Source: Muribaculaceae bacterium
GTDB taxonomy: Bacteria > Bacteroidota > Bacteroidia > Bacteroidales > Muribaculaceae
Assembly: GCA_029061225.1 (NCBI GenBank)
Contig: JAIDSM010000123.1
Span: 44,147 to 108,146, forward strand
DNA: 64,000 nucleotides
Direction: 5' to 3'
Shown here piece after piece: positions 44,236 through 52,424 of this stretch. The notes below the pieces were generated by a model. The model was not told where the DNA came from. It did not search any database and was given only the letters and a program-made list of their open reading frames with translations. A program made the position numbers and the translations under genes. The number at the start of each line of letters is the position of its first letter. The stretch's first letter is position 1.

Positions 44236-44317
44236 TACCCTGAGCCGGGGTCGAACCGGCACGGATTGCTCCACTGGTGTTTGAGACCAGCGCGTCTACC
44301 GATTCCGCCATCAGGGC
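44236..44317 (-). tRNA. tRNA-Leu (anticodon CAA)
   Basis: An 82-nt class II tRNA: acceptor GCCCTGA/TCAGGGT, anticodon loop TCTCAAACA, long variable arm, T-loop GGTTCGACCCC, discriminator A, CCA not encoded. A copy of its 5' end (GCCATCAGGGCTTA) recurs upstream at 44344-44357, and a 3' remnant lies downstream. Confidence 0.95.
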
Positions 44318-44343
44318 TTATGTCACCTGAGCCTACTATAATT

Positions 44344-44357
44344 CGCCATCAGGGCTT
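44344..44357 (-). pseudogene. tRNA-Leu 5'-end fragment
   Basis: GCCATCAGGGCTTA repeats the first bases and 5' flank of the intact tRNA (44307-44320). Together with the 3' remnant it suggests past tandem tRNA copies or an integration scar. Confidence 0.55.
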
Positions 44358-44389
44358 ACCGTCTTTGGCCTTGAAAGCCTTTGACGATG

Positions 44390-44421
44390 CAAAGTTAATC
44401 GGAATTTTCCATTATTCCAAA
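44390..44421 (-). promoter_or_regulatory. Promoter of tRNA-Leu
   Basis: Minus strand TTTG (44421-44418), 20 bp, TAACTTTG (44397-44390). It overlaps the 3' end of the HAD hydrolase gene. Confidence 0.75.
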
Positions 44422-45269
44422 TTTTTCAGCATTTTAGTTTGCTTTTTTATGTCTTTCGCCACAGAATCCTCACTATTGGGACCTATCACACGCCCCGCAG
44501 CGAGCCTTGCAGCCTCCACGGCGTTCTCCACCACGACAGCATCATCCGCCACCTCAAGGATAGGGATATCATTCACATTGTCTCCGTAAGCCACTATCCT
44601 ATCGGCTCCCACCATATCGGCAAGGCGACGCACGGCATTCGCCTTCGAAGCCTCCGGACCGAACACCTCCATCAGGGCTATATCATCGCCATACATATCA
44701 TGGTAGAAAACAGCACGAAGGTCATCGGAATCCCGGATCTCATCATATACCCGAGCCACTTCCCCGGTAGGACGCATGCTGTAGAAAAGAAGCACCCTGT
44801 CAAGACGTTTCGGCAATTCGCCTTCCTCCTTGTCAAGAATATGAAAATCCTTGTAGGGAGTATGAAGACGCTCCTCCATAAACTCATGCTCCAAATCGCT
44901 CATATCCCCTATATGATAGATATGAATCACATTGTCTTCGCCAAGAATATATACGAACGCACTCAGGCCATGCCTACGGTAAAGTTCAGCAAGCCTTTGG
45001 GCTGTCGCTTCACTATGAAATGCCGCATGCACGTAGCGGTTATCCTCACGGTTCCAGATAGCAGCTCCGGTCATGACTATAAACGGCAGCGGACTCTTCA
45101 CGTCGGCGAGCAGAGGACCGACTGTAGCAGGGGTGCGAGCCGTAGCCACACTGAACATCGCGCCGTCATCCACGGCCTCATTGATGAGGCGCGAGCTTTC
45201 GGCACTCACCTTACGGTCGGGTCCGAGAAGGGTTCCGTCGAGATCAGATACAAACAGAGTCCTCATCAT
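44412..45269 (-). CDS. Cof-type HAD-IIB phosphatase
   Basis: A 285-residue haloacid dehalogenase-fold phosphatase. Motif I DLDGTLLGPD with nucleophile Asp, the Cof cap domain, and motif IV VAYGDNVNDIPIL are intact. Likely acts on sugar phosphates or flavin mononucleotide. It directly abuts the DUF4834 gene and is the last gene of the psd-pssA operon. Confidence 0.9.
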   Translation of the reverse strand: MMRTLFVSDLDGTLLGPDRKVSAESSRLINEAVDDGAMFSVATARTPATVGPLLADVKSPLPFIVMTGAAIWNREDNRYVHAAFHSEATAQRLAELYRRHGLSAFVYILGEDNVIHIYHIGDMSDLEHEFMEERLHTPYKDFHILDKEEGELPKRLDRVLLFYSMRPTGEVARVYDEIRDSDDLRAVFYHDMYGDDIALMEVFGPEASKANAVRRLADMVGADRIVAYGDNVNDIPILEVADDAVVVENAVEAARLAAGRVIGPNSEDSVAKDIKKQTKMLKNLE

Positions 45270-45674
45270 CTATCTCTCCTTCTTTATCTCGATTATCTCG
45301 GCGTCGCTCACCTGCGACTCTACGGTAAAGCGGACGGTGCTGCCGTCGGAAGCAATGGTTTCCTCTGATGAATAGGAGCGAATCTCCGTATATTCCACAT
45401 CCACAGCATATTCCTTCGGAATCAACGGACCGGAGGAATATCCGCGTCTGCTGCGCCTTCCTCCGTAGGAATCGGAGGAATATCCACCTGAGGAAGCATA
45501 CGACTCCCTACGGCTTTCGCGCTCCTTCTTCCTGTCGCGCGGAGGCATGCCCATCTGGCGACGCAGATAGTCTTCCGTGCGGTGCTGGGCCCAACGGAAG
45601 AAATATGGCTTGAGCCACCTCCAGAGAAGCGGCACACCGATGAAAATCAATATCAATATAAGCAATCCGGACAT
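45270..45674 (-). CDS. DUF4834 small membrane protein
   Basis: A 134-residue protein: one N-terminal membrane helix (LLILILIFIGVPLLWRWLKP), a basic Arg/Ser/Tyr-rich low-complexity middle, and a short C-terminal strand region. Length and layout fit DUF4834, regularly found beside pssA in Bacteroidales. ATG at 45674, three codons after a TTG. Function unknown. Confidence 0.7.
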   Translation of the reverse strand: MSGLLILILIFIGVPLLWRWLKPYFFRWAQHRTEDYLRRQMGMPPRDRKKERESRRESYASSGGYSSDSYGGRRSRRGYSSGPLIPKEYAVDVEYTEIRSYSSEETIASDGSTVRFTVESQVSDAEIIEIKKER

Positions 45675-45686
45675 TGCGATCAAGTT

Positions 45687-46409
45687 TTAATGTGTTGATG
45701 ACTGTCGGCGCGCAAACAGAAGCGACATGACGACATAGAAGACTATGGCCCAAAGCATGCCCCTCAACTGAAAGCAGACCAAAAGGATCACCGACCCTAT
45801 TATCAACAAATACCGCGCCAGATTGGATTTAAAACCCCACGTCTTGAATTTCAGAGACAGCATCGGGACTTCGGAAACCATCAGCCAGCTGACGAACAAC
45901 AGTGCCGGAAGAAGCACCCAAGGCTCAGACAGCCAGTAGGCGCCATCCTGATAGCTCGCCACGTAGCCGATCCAGAAAACGGCGTTGGCGGGCACGGGCA
46001 TTCCAAGAAAACCGGTGGTCTGGCGTGTATCCACATTGAATTTGGCGAGCCTCAATGCCGTGGCTACGGGGATGATCGCCGGGGCGAAGGCAAGCCAGAG
46101 AGGGACGTTGCCCCATAGGTTGAAAGCCATCAGCACCGCCGGAGCCACGCCGAAGCTGACCTGATCAGACAATGAATCGAGATCGGCACCAATAGGATGA
46201 TGCTCGTGAAGCATGCGCGCGGCAAAACCGTCGAAAAAGTCTGCAACTGCCGCGAGCACGATAAAAAGTGACGCCCACTTCCAAGACATCATGCCCATGT
46301 ATGAGAGATGAGGATGGGCGGCCACAAGTATGGCTATAGTGCCGCAGAGGACGTTGAGGCATGTGATGCCGTTGGGTATGTTGTGTCTTATAGTCTTAAG
46401 GATACTCAT
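45687..46409 (-). CDS. pssA: CDP-diacylglycerol-serine O-phosphatidyltransferase
   Basis: A 240-residue CDP-alcohol phosphotransferase making phosphatidylserine. The family motif is complete: DFFDGFAARMLHEHHPIGAD followed by LDSLSD, after IPNGITCLNVLCG. About seven membrane helices. It follows psd by 40 bp; the two enzymes form the phosphatidylethanolamine pathway. Confidence 0.93.
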   Translation of the reverse strand: MSILKTIRHNIPNGITCLNVLCGTIAILVAAHPHLSYMGMMSWKWASLFIVLAAVADFFDGFAARMLHEHHPIGADLDSLSDQVSFGVAPAVLMAFNLWGNVPLWLAFAPAIIPVATALRLAKFNVDTRQTTGFLGMPVPANAVFWIGYVASYQDGAYWLSEPWVLLPALLFVSWLMVSEVPMLSLKFKTWGFKSNLARYLLIIGSVILLVCFQLRGMLWAIVFYVVMSLLFARRQSSTH

Positions 46410-46449
46410 AGGTTATTTCTATATGTTCATAGGGATATACCCCGAAGGC

Positions 46450-47148
46450 TCACTGTTTGTTCACTTGTTGAGCCGCTTTATAGCCTGGAAGGGTAGCGAT
46501 CTGCGTGAGGTCGCCCACCACGCGCTGCCCTATCCTGACGAGGGGAACCGACTCAACGGGGAGATAGATGTCGACACGCGAGCCGAACTTTATGAAGCCA
46601 AGGTGCTCGTCAAACTCAGCCTCCTCGCCAACCCTGGCGTAGGTCACAATACGGCGAGCCATCGCTCCGGCAACCTGACGTACCGTCACCCGATGTCCTT
46701 CAGGAGTGACGATACCGATTGTGGAACGTTCGTTCTCAGTGCTTGCCTTCGGAAGCCACGCCGAATAGAAGCGTCCCGCATGATGCCGCACGTAGGCCAC
46801 GCGGCCTTCTACCGGAAACCAGTTGGCGTGCACGTTGAGAGGCGACATGAATACTGAGATCTGGAGGGCCTCACCCTTGATGAACTCACGCTCCATGGTC
46901 CGCTCTATGACCACCACGCTTCCATCGACCGAGCTTATGACCATGTCCTTGCGTGGACCTTTGTAACGACGTGCGGGACAACGGAAAAAGTTGAACACGA
47001 ACGAATACACAAGCACGGACAGCGCGGACAGCACTGACGGAAGAATCCATGGCGGCAGGAAAAGCCATACCGGTATGTTGAGAGCCAGCAGCACTACCGC
47101 CAGCATTATGAGGATATTGGTACCTTCTCGGTGAATCTTGTATTTCAA
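46450..47148 (-). CDS. psd: Phosphatidylserine decarboxylase, short form
   Basis: A 232-residue proenzyme producing phosphatidylethanolamine. Two N-terminal membrane helices, the substrate region FMSPLNVHANWFPVEG, and the self-cleavage site in FIKFGSRVDIYLP, where Gly-Ser yields the pyruvoyl alpha subunit. The start appears to be TTG at 47148 (KYKIHREGTNI follows); an in-frame stop precedes it by two codons and no ATG fits. A strong promoter is at 47183-47214. Confidence 0.92.
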   Translation of the reverse strand: MKYKIHREGTNILIMLAVVLLALNIPVWLFLPPWILPSVLSALSVLVYSFVFNFFRCPARRYKGPRKDMVISSVDGSVVVIERTMEREFIKGEALQISVFMSPLNVHANWFPVEGRVAYVRHHAGRFYSAWLPKASTENERSTIGIVTPEGHRVTVRQVAGAMARRIVTYARVGEEAEFDEHLGFIKFGSRVDIYLPVESVPLVRIGQRVVGDLTQIATLPGYKAAQQVNKQ

Positions 47149-47182
47149 GGCCTTTCAATCACGCATCGGGCGTGACAACGTG

Positions 47183-47214
47183 CAAATTTATAAAAAATCC
47201 GCCAAACAGGCAAA
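47183..47214 (-). promoter_or_regulatory. Promoter of the psd-pssA operon
   Basis: Minus strand TTTG (47214-47211), 20 bp, TAAATTTG (47190-47183). A divergent TAAATTTG at 47233-47240 may serve the lipid kinase gene, but lacks a -33 match. Confidence 0.75.
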
Positions 47215-47286
47215 TCTTTCGGATTTTTTTGCTAAATTTGCGCTCCAAAACAACGACAGAACCCGTAAAATAGAAAGCTACAAGTC

Positions 47287-48249
47287 ATGCCCTCCGCCCT
47301 TATGCTCATCAATCCCATCTCAGGGACCCGCGACAAGAACGGAATATGCGACCTGACCGCCTCGCGGCTCAAGGCCGCAGGAATCGACCTCGACATTGTG
47401 CAGACCCAATATAAAGGGCATGGCGCGGAGCTCGCACGCAGCGCGGCGGAATGCGGCACCGACATTGTGGTGGCGGCGGGTGGCGACGGCACAGTCAATG
47501 AAATAGCCTCGACACTCATGCATACAGACACCGCCCTCGGCATCATACCATGCGGAAGCGGCAACGGACTCGCGCGTTCTCTCGGCCTTCCCATGGACTT
47601 CGACGGAGCCATAGACATAATAGCCCGCAATCGTCCTTGCGCCGTAGACTGCGGAGTGGCAGACGACCGACCATTCTTCTGCACCTTCGGTATGGGATTT
47701 GACGCGGTAGTGACAGAAAAATTCGCATCGGGCGACAGGCGGGGCAAAATGCAATACGTAAGAAGCGCACTTCTCGAATATATCAATTTCACACCGGATT
47801 GCTACGCATTGGAGATTGACGGCGAGATCTATACGGAGGAGGCTCTGCTGATCGCGGTATGCAATACCCCGCAATACGGCAACAATGCCTACATAGCACC
47901 CCGAGCTTCGCTTACGGATGGATTTCTTGATGTGACGGTAGTACGAAACGGCCCCATTTTCCAACAGGCGATGGCGGGCCTCGGTCTGCTTAGCGGACAG
48001 ATCGACCGCAACCGATATGTAGATACATTCAAGGCGAGGAATGTGAAGATATTGCGTCTAAAAGACGGTCCGGCCCAAATCGACGGAGAACCTCTAACGC
48101 TTGGAAGGAAGGTGACTATCCATTGCGAACATGCGTGCCTGAAAGTGCTCGGCAACGGCAGCGAACCGGAGTTCCGCCCAATCATAACCCCGGTGCAGGC
48201 TTTCTTCGCAGATATGATATCCGACCTTCGGTATCTGACGAGGCAGTAA
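47287..48249 (+). CDS. Diacylglycerol kinase-family lipid kinase
   Basis: A 320-residue YegS/DagK-like kinase. The nucleotide loop VVAAGGDGTVNEIA, the GSGNGLARSLGLP motif and the C-terminal IDGEPL site are intact. Probably phosphorylates diacylglycerol or another lipid alcohol, which suits its position divergent from the phospholipid operon. Confidence 0.9.
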   Translation: MPSALMLINPISGTRDKNGICDLTASRLKAAGIDLDIVQTQYKGHGAELARSAAECGTDIVVAAGGDGTVNEIASTLMHTDTALGIIPCGSGNGLARSLGLPMDFDGAIDIIARNRPCAVDCGVADDRPFFCTFGMGFDAVVTEKFASGDRRGKMQYVRSALLEYINFTPDCYALEIDGEIYTEEALLIAVCNTPQYGNNAYIAPRASLTDGFLDVTVVRNGPIFQQAMAGLGLLSGQIDRNRYVDTFKARNVKILRLKDGPAQIDGEPLTLGRKVTIHCEHACLKVLGNGSEPEFRPIITPVQAFFADMISDLRYLTRQ

Positions 48250-48315
48250 GTTGGTCGTCAGTCGTTGGTCGTAATAAATTGGCCGAGATAGGCTGCAAGT
48301 GGATTTACCGACATT

Positions 48316-48341
48316 GTAGGGACGTACGGCTCGTGCGTCCG
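48316..48341 (+). repeat. Dispersed GC-rich imperfect palindrome, copy 2
   Basis: GTAGGGACGTACGGCTCGTG then CGTCCG, nearly identical to the minus-strand copy at 4940-4966. The rest of the 330-bp spacer 48250-48577 holds no gene; apart from the tRNA promoter I see nothing else in it. Confidence 0.6.
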
Positions 48342-48503
48342 GCGGCAGCCCGACACGCGACATGGCCAATGGAGGAAGTGGAGTAAAATTGAAGCAATGT
48401 TAGCAAGCTCACGGCACAAATATAATATACTATTAATTTTAAGGCAATTAACCTCTACTCTTCTTTTATTAGAAAAACTTTTTCAAAAAAAGTTGCTGAA
48501 AAA

Positions 48504-48535
48504 TTTGCACAATTCAAAAAAAGGCAGTAACTTTG
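48504..48535 (+). promoter_or_regulatory. Promoter of tRNA-Phe
   Basis: TTTG (48504-48507), 20 bp, TAACTTTG (48528-48535), starting transcription about 35 nt before the mature tRNA. Confidence 0.8.
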
Positions 48536-48577
48536 CACTCGCAAACGGGAAACAACCCCCGAAAGCAACCACACGAT

Positions 48578-48650
48578 GGTGTCATAGCTCAGTTGGTAGA
48601 GCAAAGGACTGAAAATCCTTGTGTCCCCGGTTCGATTCCTGGTGACACCA
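48578..48650 (+). tRNA. tRNA-Phe (anticodon GAA)
   Basis: A 73-nt cloverleaf: acceptor GGTGTCA/TGACACC, anticodon loop ACTGAAAAT, T-loop GGTTCGATTCC, discriminator A, CCA not encoded. The AT-rich island begins directly after its terminator. No copy of its 3' end was found elsewhere in the window. Confidence 0.96.
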
Positions 48651-48656
48651 CCCAAG

Positions 48657-48688
48657 ACCGCTAATTCTCAATGAGTTAGCGGTTTTTC
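48657..48688 (+). terminator. Rho-independent terminator of tRNA-Phe
   Basis: ACCGCTAA, loop TTCTCAATGAG, TTAGCGGT, then a run of Ts (48683-48688). Confidence 0.85.
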
Positions 48689-48994
48689 TTTCATCCACAC
48701 CCCTCCAAGTCACCACATTAGTCACCACACCCACAATAATTCACTGAATTACTGCGTGTTATGCGTGTTGTGGGATACACATATCTATAGTGTTGATATT
48801 GTAATATGCTGATTATCAGTATTAAATACACCATCATTCATCATCATTCACAGCCATTCACCACACTTATCTTCTCCAAGAATGGCAAACTTTAACAGAT
48901 TTTAACTATAATCGCCATGTAAAAATGTGGTGACTTCAGTCAAAATTGCTACTAGGTCACCACGCAAGATAGTTAAAAACTCAAAATTTTTTCG

Positions 48995-49190
48995 TATCTT
49001 TGCACTCGGATTGGTGTATGCCATTCCACGACATATTGAAATAAGGAAGCGTTATGCTCATCTTGTAGTTTGAGAACCTGAGAAATTCATAAAACAGAGC
49101 AAGAGATAGCATAGTGGTTCTCACGCGTATAGCGTGAGCTGCTATTGTTACATCTGCTCACAGGTTTTCTCAGGACCTTCAAATAAAAGT
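48995..49190 (+). ncRNA. Candidate structured RNA (long bulged hairpin, 6S-like)
   Basis: A -7 box TATCTTTG (48995-49002) precedes a sequence that folds as one long hairpin: 49069-49085 with 49165-49183 (CCTGAGAAA/TTTCTCAGG core), GAGCA 49097 with TGCTC 49155, TAGCA 49107 with TGCTA 49140, and CTCACGC 49120 with GCGTGAG 49132. Bulges separate the helices. No open frame overlaps. The outline recalls 6S RNA, but identity is not established; a leader or recombination-related RNA is also possible. No T-run follows. Confidence 0.5.
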
Positions 49191-49199
49191 ATAGGGAAA

Positions 49200-49637
49200 A
49201 TATAGTTTGTGGATTTTGGCGGTGTATATAAGTGATTATATGGCAGTTATATGGGCTGATTTGGAGATTTTAGAGCGTTTTTCAAATTAGGGGTAATTTG
49301 AATGATTTTAGAGGGCGTTCAATGGCGATTAATGCCTAATGAAATGCTATTAGGTTGTAATAGACGTTGAACGGCATTAGGGAGTGTTGTTGAATGATGA
49401 CACCTCCATAAAAGACTATATCGTTGAACAGCGTTAGGGGCATTAGAGAGGTCAATATCGGTTAGTGGTGTTTAATGATGGTTCCCATATTACCCTCATA
49501 CTGTCATCAATGCCTATAATCCACCTCCAAATTAGGCTAATCTCTTTACAAATTACGCTAATTCATTGTAGTATATTAGATTATGGCAATCATTGGTGCT
49601 TATAGGTGGTCTTATAGGATGGCAACGGCTTTTCTTT
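49200..49637. other. Gene-free AT-rich region before the left array
   Basis: No credible gene. It contains loosely repeated phrases such as CGTTGAACGGCATTAGG (49365) and CGTTGAACAGCGTTAGG (49421), and from about 49590 a partial unit of the 140-bp repeat (GGATGGCAACGGCTTTTC). Confidence 0.5.
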
Positions 49638-50197
49638 TATATATAAATTCTAATGGGGATTGCCTCTACTAATACCTATCGTCCTTTTAATTTACCATAA
49701 ATCATTGATAATGTTTAGCGTATCGCATTTAATGATGCGAATAGGTCTATCCCTATGGATTGAAGAGGCAATAATACTATATATAAAGATTAGCAGCAAC
49801 TCTCCCTATTGCAATCTATTTCCATTATAAATAACTATAATCGCCACTATATTACCGCCTTATCGGTATTAATGATTGGATTAGGTCAATCCAATGGAAT
49901 TGCCATCGTTTTATTTCTATATATAAAGATTGAATCCAATTGCCCTTTCAAATACCTATTTTTAACATCAATAACCATAACCGCCACTATATTACTGCCT
50001 TATTGCATTTAATGAGTGTATTAGGTCTTATAAAGGGAATGAAACCTCCTTTTCTCTTATATATAAATACTGATGGCATCTCCTCCGCTCATTACCTACT
50101 AATCGACTTTTTTACTTACTTATCACTATATTACATATATAGCCTATAAATTCCGCTCATTAGCCTACATAAGTGTTAAAATAGTGTTAAAATCCAA
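49638..50197 (+). repeat. Left array: four degenerate repeats with a 140-bp period
   Basis: TATATATAAA occurs at 49638, 49778, 49918 and 50058, exactly 140 bp apart. Between copies, units align without gaps at further blocks: CGCCACTATATTAC around unit position 65-78, TTAATGA near 92, and ATTAGGTC near 103-110. One unit carries TTGGATT-AGGTC-AATCCAA, a 7-bp inverted repeat. The same unit occurs four times in inverted orientation at 59528-60088. Confidence 0.85.
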
Positions 50198-50221
50198 ACG
50201 CCATCTAAATATCGCTCCTAT

Positions 50222-50257
50222 TCCTATATATTGGAGTGTTACCTTTCAATGACGATT
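50222..50257 (+). repeat. Inner 36-bp inverted repeat, left copy
   Basis: Starts TCCTATATATTGGAGTGTTA. It matches 59468-59503 in reverse complement at 35 of 36 positions. Bases 50258-50570 hold no gene; they are AT-rich, with a purine run near 50370-50400. Confidence 0.85.
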
Positions 50258-50570
50258 GGAGGTAACGATAAGAGAACATTGAAATAGTGGAACGGATTTT
50301 TAGGGTGATCTATTCAACAGCCATCCCCTTTTTCCTATTCATCTATATATAAGGAGGTGTATTGATGAAGTGGAGGGAGGGAAAGGGAGGGAAAGGGAGA
50401 GATAGACCCTTAAATCAGTCTAAATAAGGAGAAGTGTTAAAATTGTGTTAAAAATAGGATAACCACTAAAGATTGGAGGGTCTTTTAGTATATATCTTAT
50501 TTAGGTCTGAAATAAAGTAGGTTGCGAATTTGGAATGTTCGGATTTTTTTATTACATTTTGGCGTTTTTG

Positions 50571-50602
50571 TTTGGAGAGGTGGAGAATTTTGTGTAATTT
50601 TG
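50571..50602 (+). promoter_or_regulatory. Promoter of the cassette's plus-strand operon
   Basis: TTTG (50571-50574), 20 bp, TAATTTTG (50595-50602): full consensus. It should drive the small-protein operon 50927-53360. Confidence 0.75.
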
Positions 50603-50689
50603 CATTATGGATAACCACCTAAAACAGTAAACGAACGAAACAGACATAAAAAATAACGACATACAACAAAACGACTTTAGACAAGTTAT

Positions 50690-50914
50690 TTGGCGTGGAT
50701 AAATCTGGAAAATTTTGAACGCAGTCCAAATGATAAGTCGAAAGTGGGATTGTACCCCTCACAGGGCGCAACCTACTTTTTCCTTATTGTGACTGCAAAG
50801 GCAATTTCCAGAGCCTATCCACCCAATGAGAGAAAAGTTAAAGGATGTGACCCTTTTTCTTTTCTACCCTATTGGGGATTTGTCATAAGTCTGAACCAAT
50901 ACGTTAACCCTTAA
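50690..50914 (+). CDS. Doubtful small open frame
   Basis: A 74-codon frame that can only start at TTG, with no ATG. It sits between the promoter and the first clear gene, ending 12 bp before it. The product (GLYPSQGATYFFLIVTAKAI) is unrecognised. It may be a decayed gene or untranslated leader. Confidence 0.25.
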   Translation: MAWINLENFERSPNDKSKVGLYPSQGATYFFLIVTAKAISRAYPPNERKVKGCDPFSFLPYWGFVISLNQYVNP

Positions 50915-50926
50915 AAACAAAAGACT

Positions 50927-51133
50927 ATGGCAATTTTTCAAGTTACATCTAAAATGTCTCTCGGCGGTTCTAACGGAATACCCAAAGGCACAACAGTTCA
51001 GGTAATAACTCCTAATGGAGTAAACAGTGTGGATGCCAATAAAATTCAAGCGGCTATTAAACAGCAGCTTGGCAAAGACCTCCAAACCTCTGTATGTGTC
51101 GCTGCCCACTTTGAGGTAGTAAGACTGAAATAA
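50927..51133 (+). CDS. Small unknown protein, 68 aa
   Basis: MAIFQVTSKMSLGGSNGIPK followed by a short strand/helix protein ending FEVVRLK. No signal or membrane segment, no recognised family. First clear gene of a five-gene operon; its stop and the next ATG overlap (TAATG). A beta-rich adaptor is possible, but nothing more can be read. Confidence 0.65.
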   Translation: MAIFQVTSKMSLGGSNGIPKGTTVQVITPNGVNSVDANKIQAAIKQQLGKDLQTSVCVAAHFEVVRLK

Positions 51134-51450
51134 TGGCTTATATCTATAAGGTTCAAAATGGCGCAGTCTGCACCCTTGATAAATACGGAGGACAGGTAAG
51201 AGCACCCTTTCATCCTGCAATGGGTGGTAACGCCATCTTTGTGGACTATAATTCCAACTTAGAAAGATTGATGGTGACTACTGACAGAGGTGCTATCATT
51301 TTTTACAATAATTATGGCGGTGCTATATCCCATTTTACTGTAAAGGATGTAGCTATGGCTCGATGGCAAGGTGATGACATACTTGTTCAGCTCAAAAGCG
51401 GTAAATGCACCCTCTTCAATAAGTATGGAGGTATGATCAAACATTTATAA
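51133..51450 (+). CDS. Unknown protein with three KYGG repeats, 105 aa
   Basis: A small beta-rich protein in which a short motif recurs three times: LDKYGGQVRA (about 16), YNNYGGAISHF (about 59) and FNKYGGMIKHL (about 95), each after a strand. The repeat suggests a small solenoid or partial propeller that might bind a protein or nucleic acid. Unrecognised family; cytoplasmic. One-base overlap with the preceding gene. Confidence 0.65.
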   Translation: MAYIYKVQNGAVCTLDKYGGQVRAPFHPAMGGNAIFVDYNSNLERLMVTTDRGAIIFYNNYGGAISHFTVKDVAMARWQGDDILVQLKSGKCTLFNKYGGMIKHL

Positions 51451-51462
51451 ATAGATTGCGCT

Positions 51463-51861
51463 ATGGCAAAGAAATCTGAAATCATAGGCGAATTTATAGT
51501 AACGATAGACGACAACAATTCAGTGTCGGTAAGCCGTATCTATAAAAGCACCAAAGAGGCACTTAGAAAAATATGGGAGGACAGCGGAAAAGGCGTTGCT
51601 CCCGAAAAATGGACTACCCAGGATTTAGGGCGTCATATACTCAATGAGCTGTGCGATGGTGCTAAGGAGGCTACATTAGGAGATTACACCATTGAAAGAG
51701 AGGCTAACAACCGTATCAACGTACTCCGTACTTATAAGGTGGCAAAAGAGGGTCTGAGAGATTGTGCAGAAAGCATCGGTTTTCCCTACGAAAAGGAATG
51801 GGACACACAAAATTTCGGTCGTAGGCTTGTTATTTATGCTCAAACTTTAAATACCAAATAA
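51463..51861 (+). CDS. Unknown protein with internal duplication, 132 aa
   Basis: Two halves align: FIVTIDDNNSVSVSRIYKST / KEALRKIWEDSG with WTTQDLGRHIL, and YTIEREANNRINVLRTYKVA / KEGLRDCAESIG with WDTQNFGRRLV. Each about 60-residue unit predicts two strands and two helices. No known family. Middle of the operon, with 12 bp before and 2 bp after. Confidence 0.65.
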   Translation: MAKKSEIIGEFIVTIDDNNSVSVSRIYKSTKEALRKIWEDSGKGVAPEKWTTQDLGRHILNELCDGAKEATLGDYTIEREANNRINVLRTYKVAKEGLRDCAESIGFPYEKEWDTQNFGRRLVIYAQTLNTK

Positions 51862-51863
51862 TT

Positions 51864-52364
51864 ATGGGCGTATTAAACTCCACCGGCTATTTCAACGGCG
51901 ATAAGGACAAATGGATTGAGAAACGACACCTAATGCTGGAGTTTTTCAAAGGGAAAGTATTGTCCGTTCTGATAGTTGACCCTAACAATGAAATGCCGTT
52001 GGAGGAGATTGAGAAAGCCTTACCCGATTTATTTCTGAAATCCTTTGATTTAGCCGATTGTAAAGATGGCGATTTCAACCGAATAGGTCAGCATTTAGGG
52101 AAATATATCAATGATGGAAAGTGCGCTTATGATGGACTGCTGTTTGATAACGTCGATTGCATCAATGCAGGTAAAGACACCGAAGATTTACAGACGATGG
52201 TGTGGCAATCACTGAAAAGAGATGACTCTGAAACGTGTGGTTATCAGATACTACCATTTGGCGATGCTATCCCATTCGATAAAATGATGATAGCCGCAAG
52301 GTGTAAGGAAATTCCCGACTATCTAAAGGATAAATCACTGCAAAGGTATATTATCGAAGTATAA
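51864..52364 (+). CDS. Unknown cytoplasmic protein, 166 aa
   Basis: No recognised family, signal or membrane segment. Mixed alpha/beta sequence with an early charged helix (KWIEKRHLMLEFFKGKVLSV) and DFNRIGQHLGKYINDGKCAY in the middle. Encoded 2 bp after the duplicated-domain protein. Confidence 0.6.
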   Translation: MGVLNSTGYFNGDKDKWIEKRHLMLEFFKGKVLSVLIVDPNNEMPLEEIEKALPDLFLKSFDLADCKDGDFNRIGQHLGKYINDGKCAYDGLLFDNVDCINAGKDTEDLQTMVWQSLKRDDSETCGYQILPFGDAIPFDKMMIAARCKEIPDYLKDKSLQRYIIEV

Positions 52365-52424
52365 GGCAATTATACTTCTACTTCGATGAAACCATTATAT
52401 GAAACCATTTTAATAACGCTATAT

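Noticed and set aside
48578-48650. tRNA-Phe as the proven attachment site of the island
   Set aside because: No duplicate of the tRNA 3' end was found in the window, and the recombinases seen are serine type, which rarely use tRNA genes. Position alone is not proof.
48992-49003. CGTATCTTTGCA as a CTnDOT-type attachment core (GTAnnTTTGC)
   Set aside because: The same word is the normal Bacteroidota -7 promoter box and recurs before many genes; no CTnDOT-like integrase is seen.
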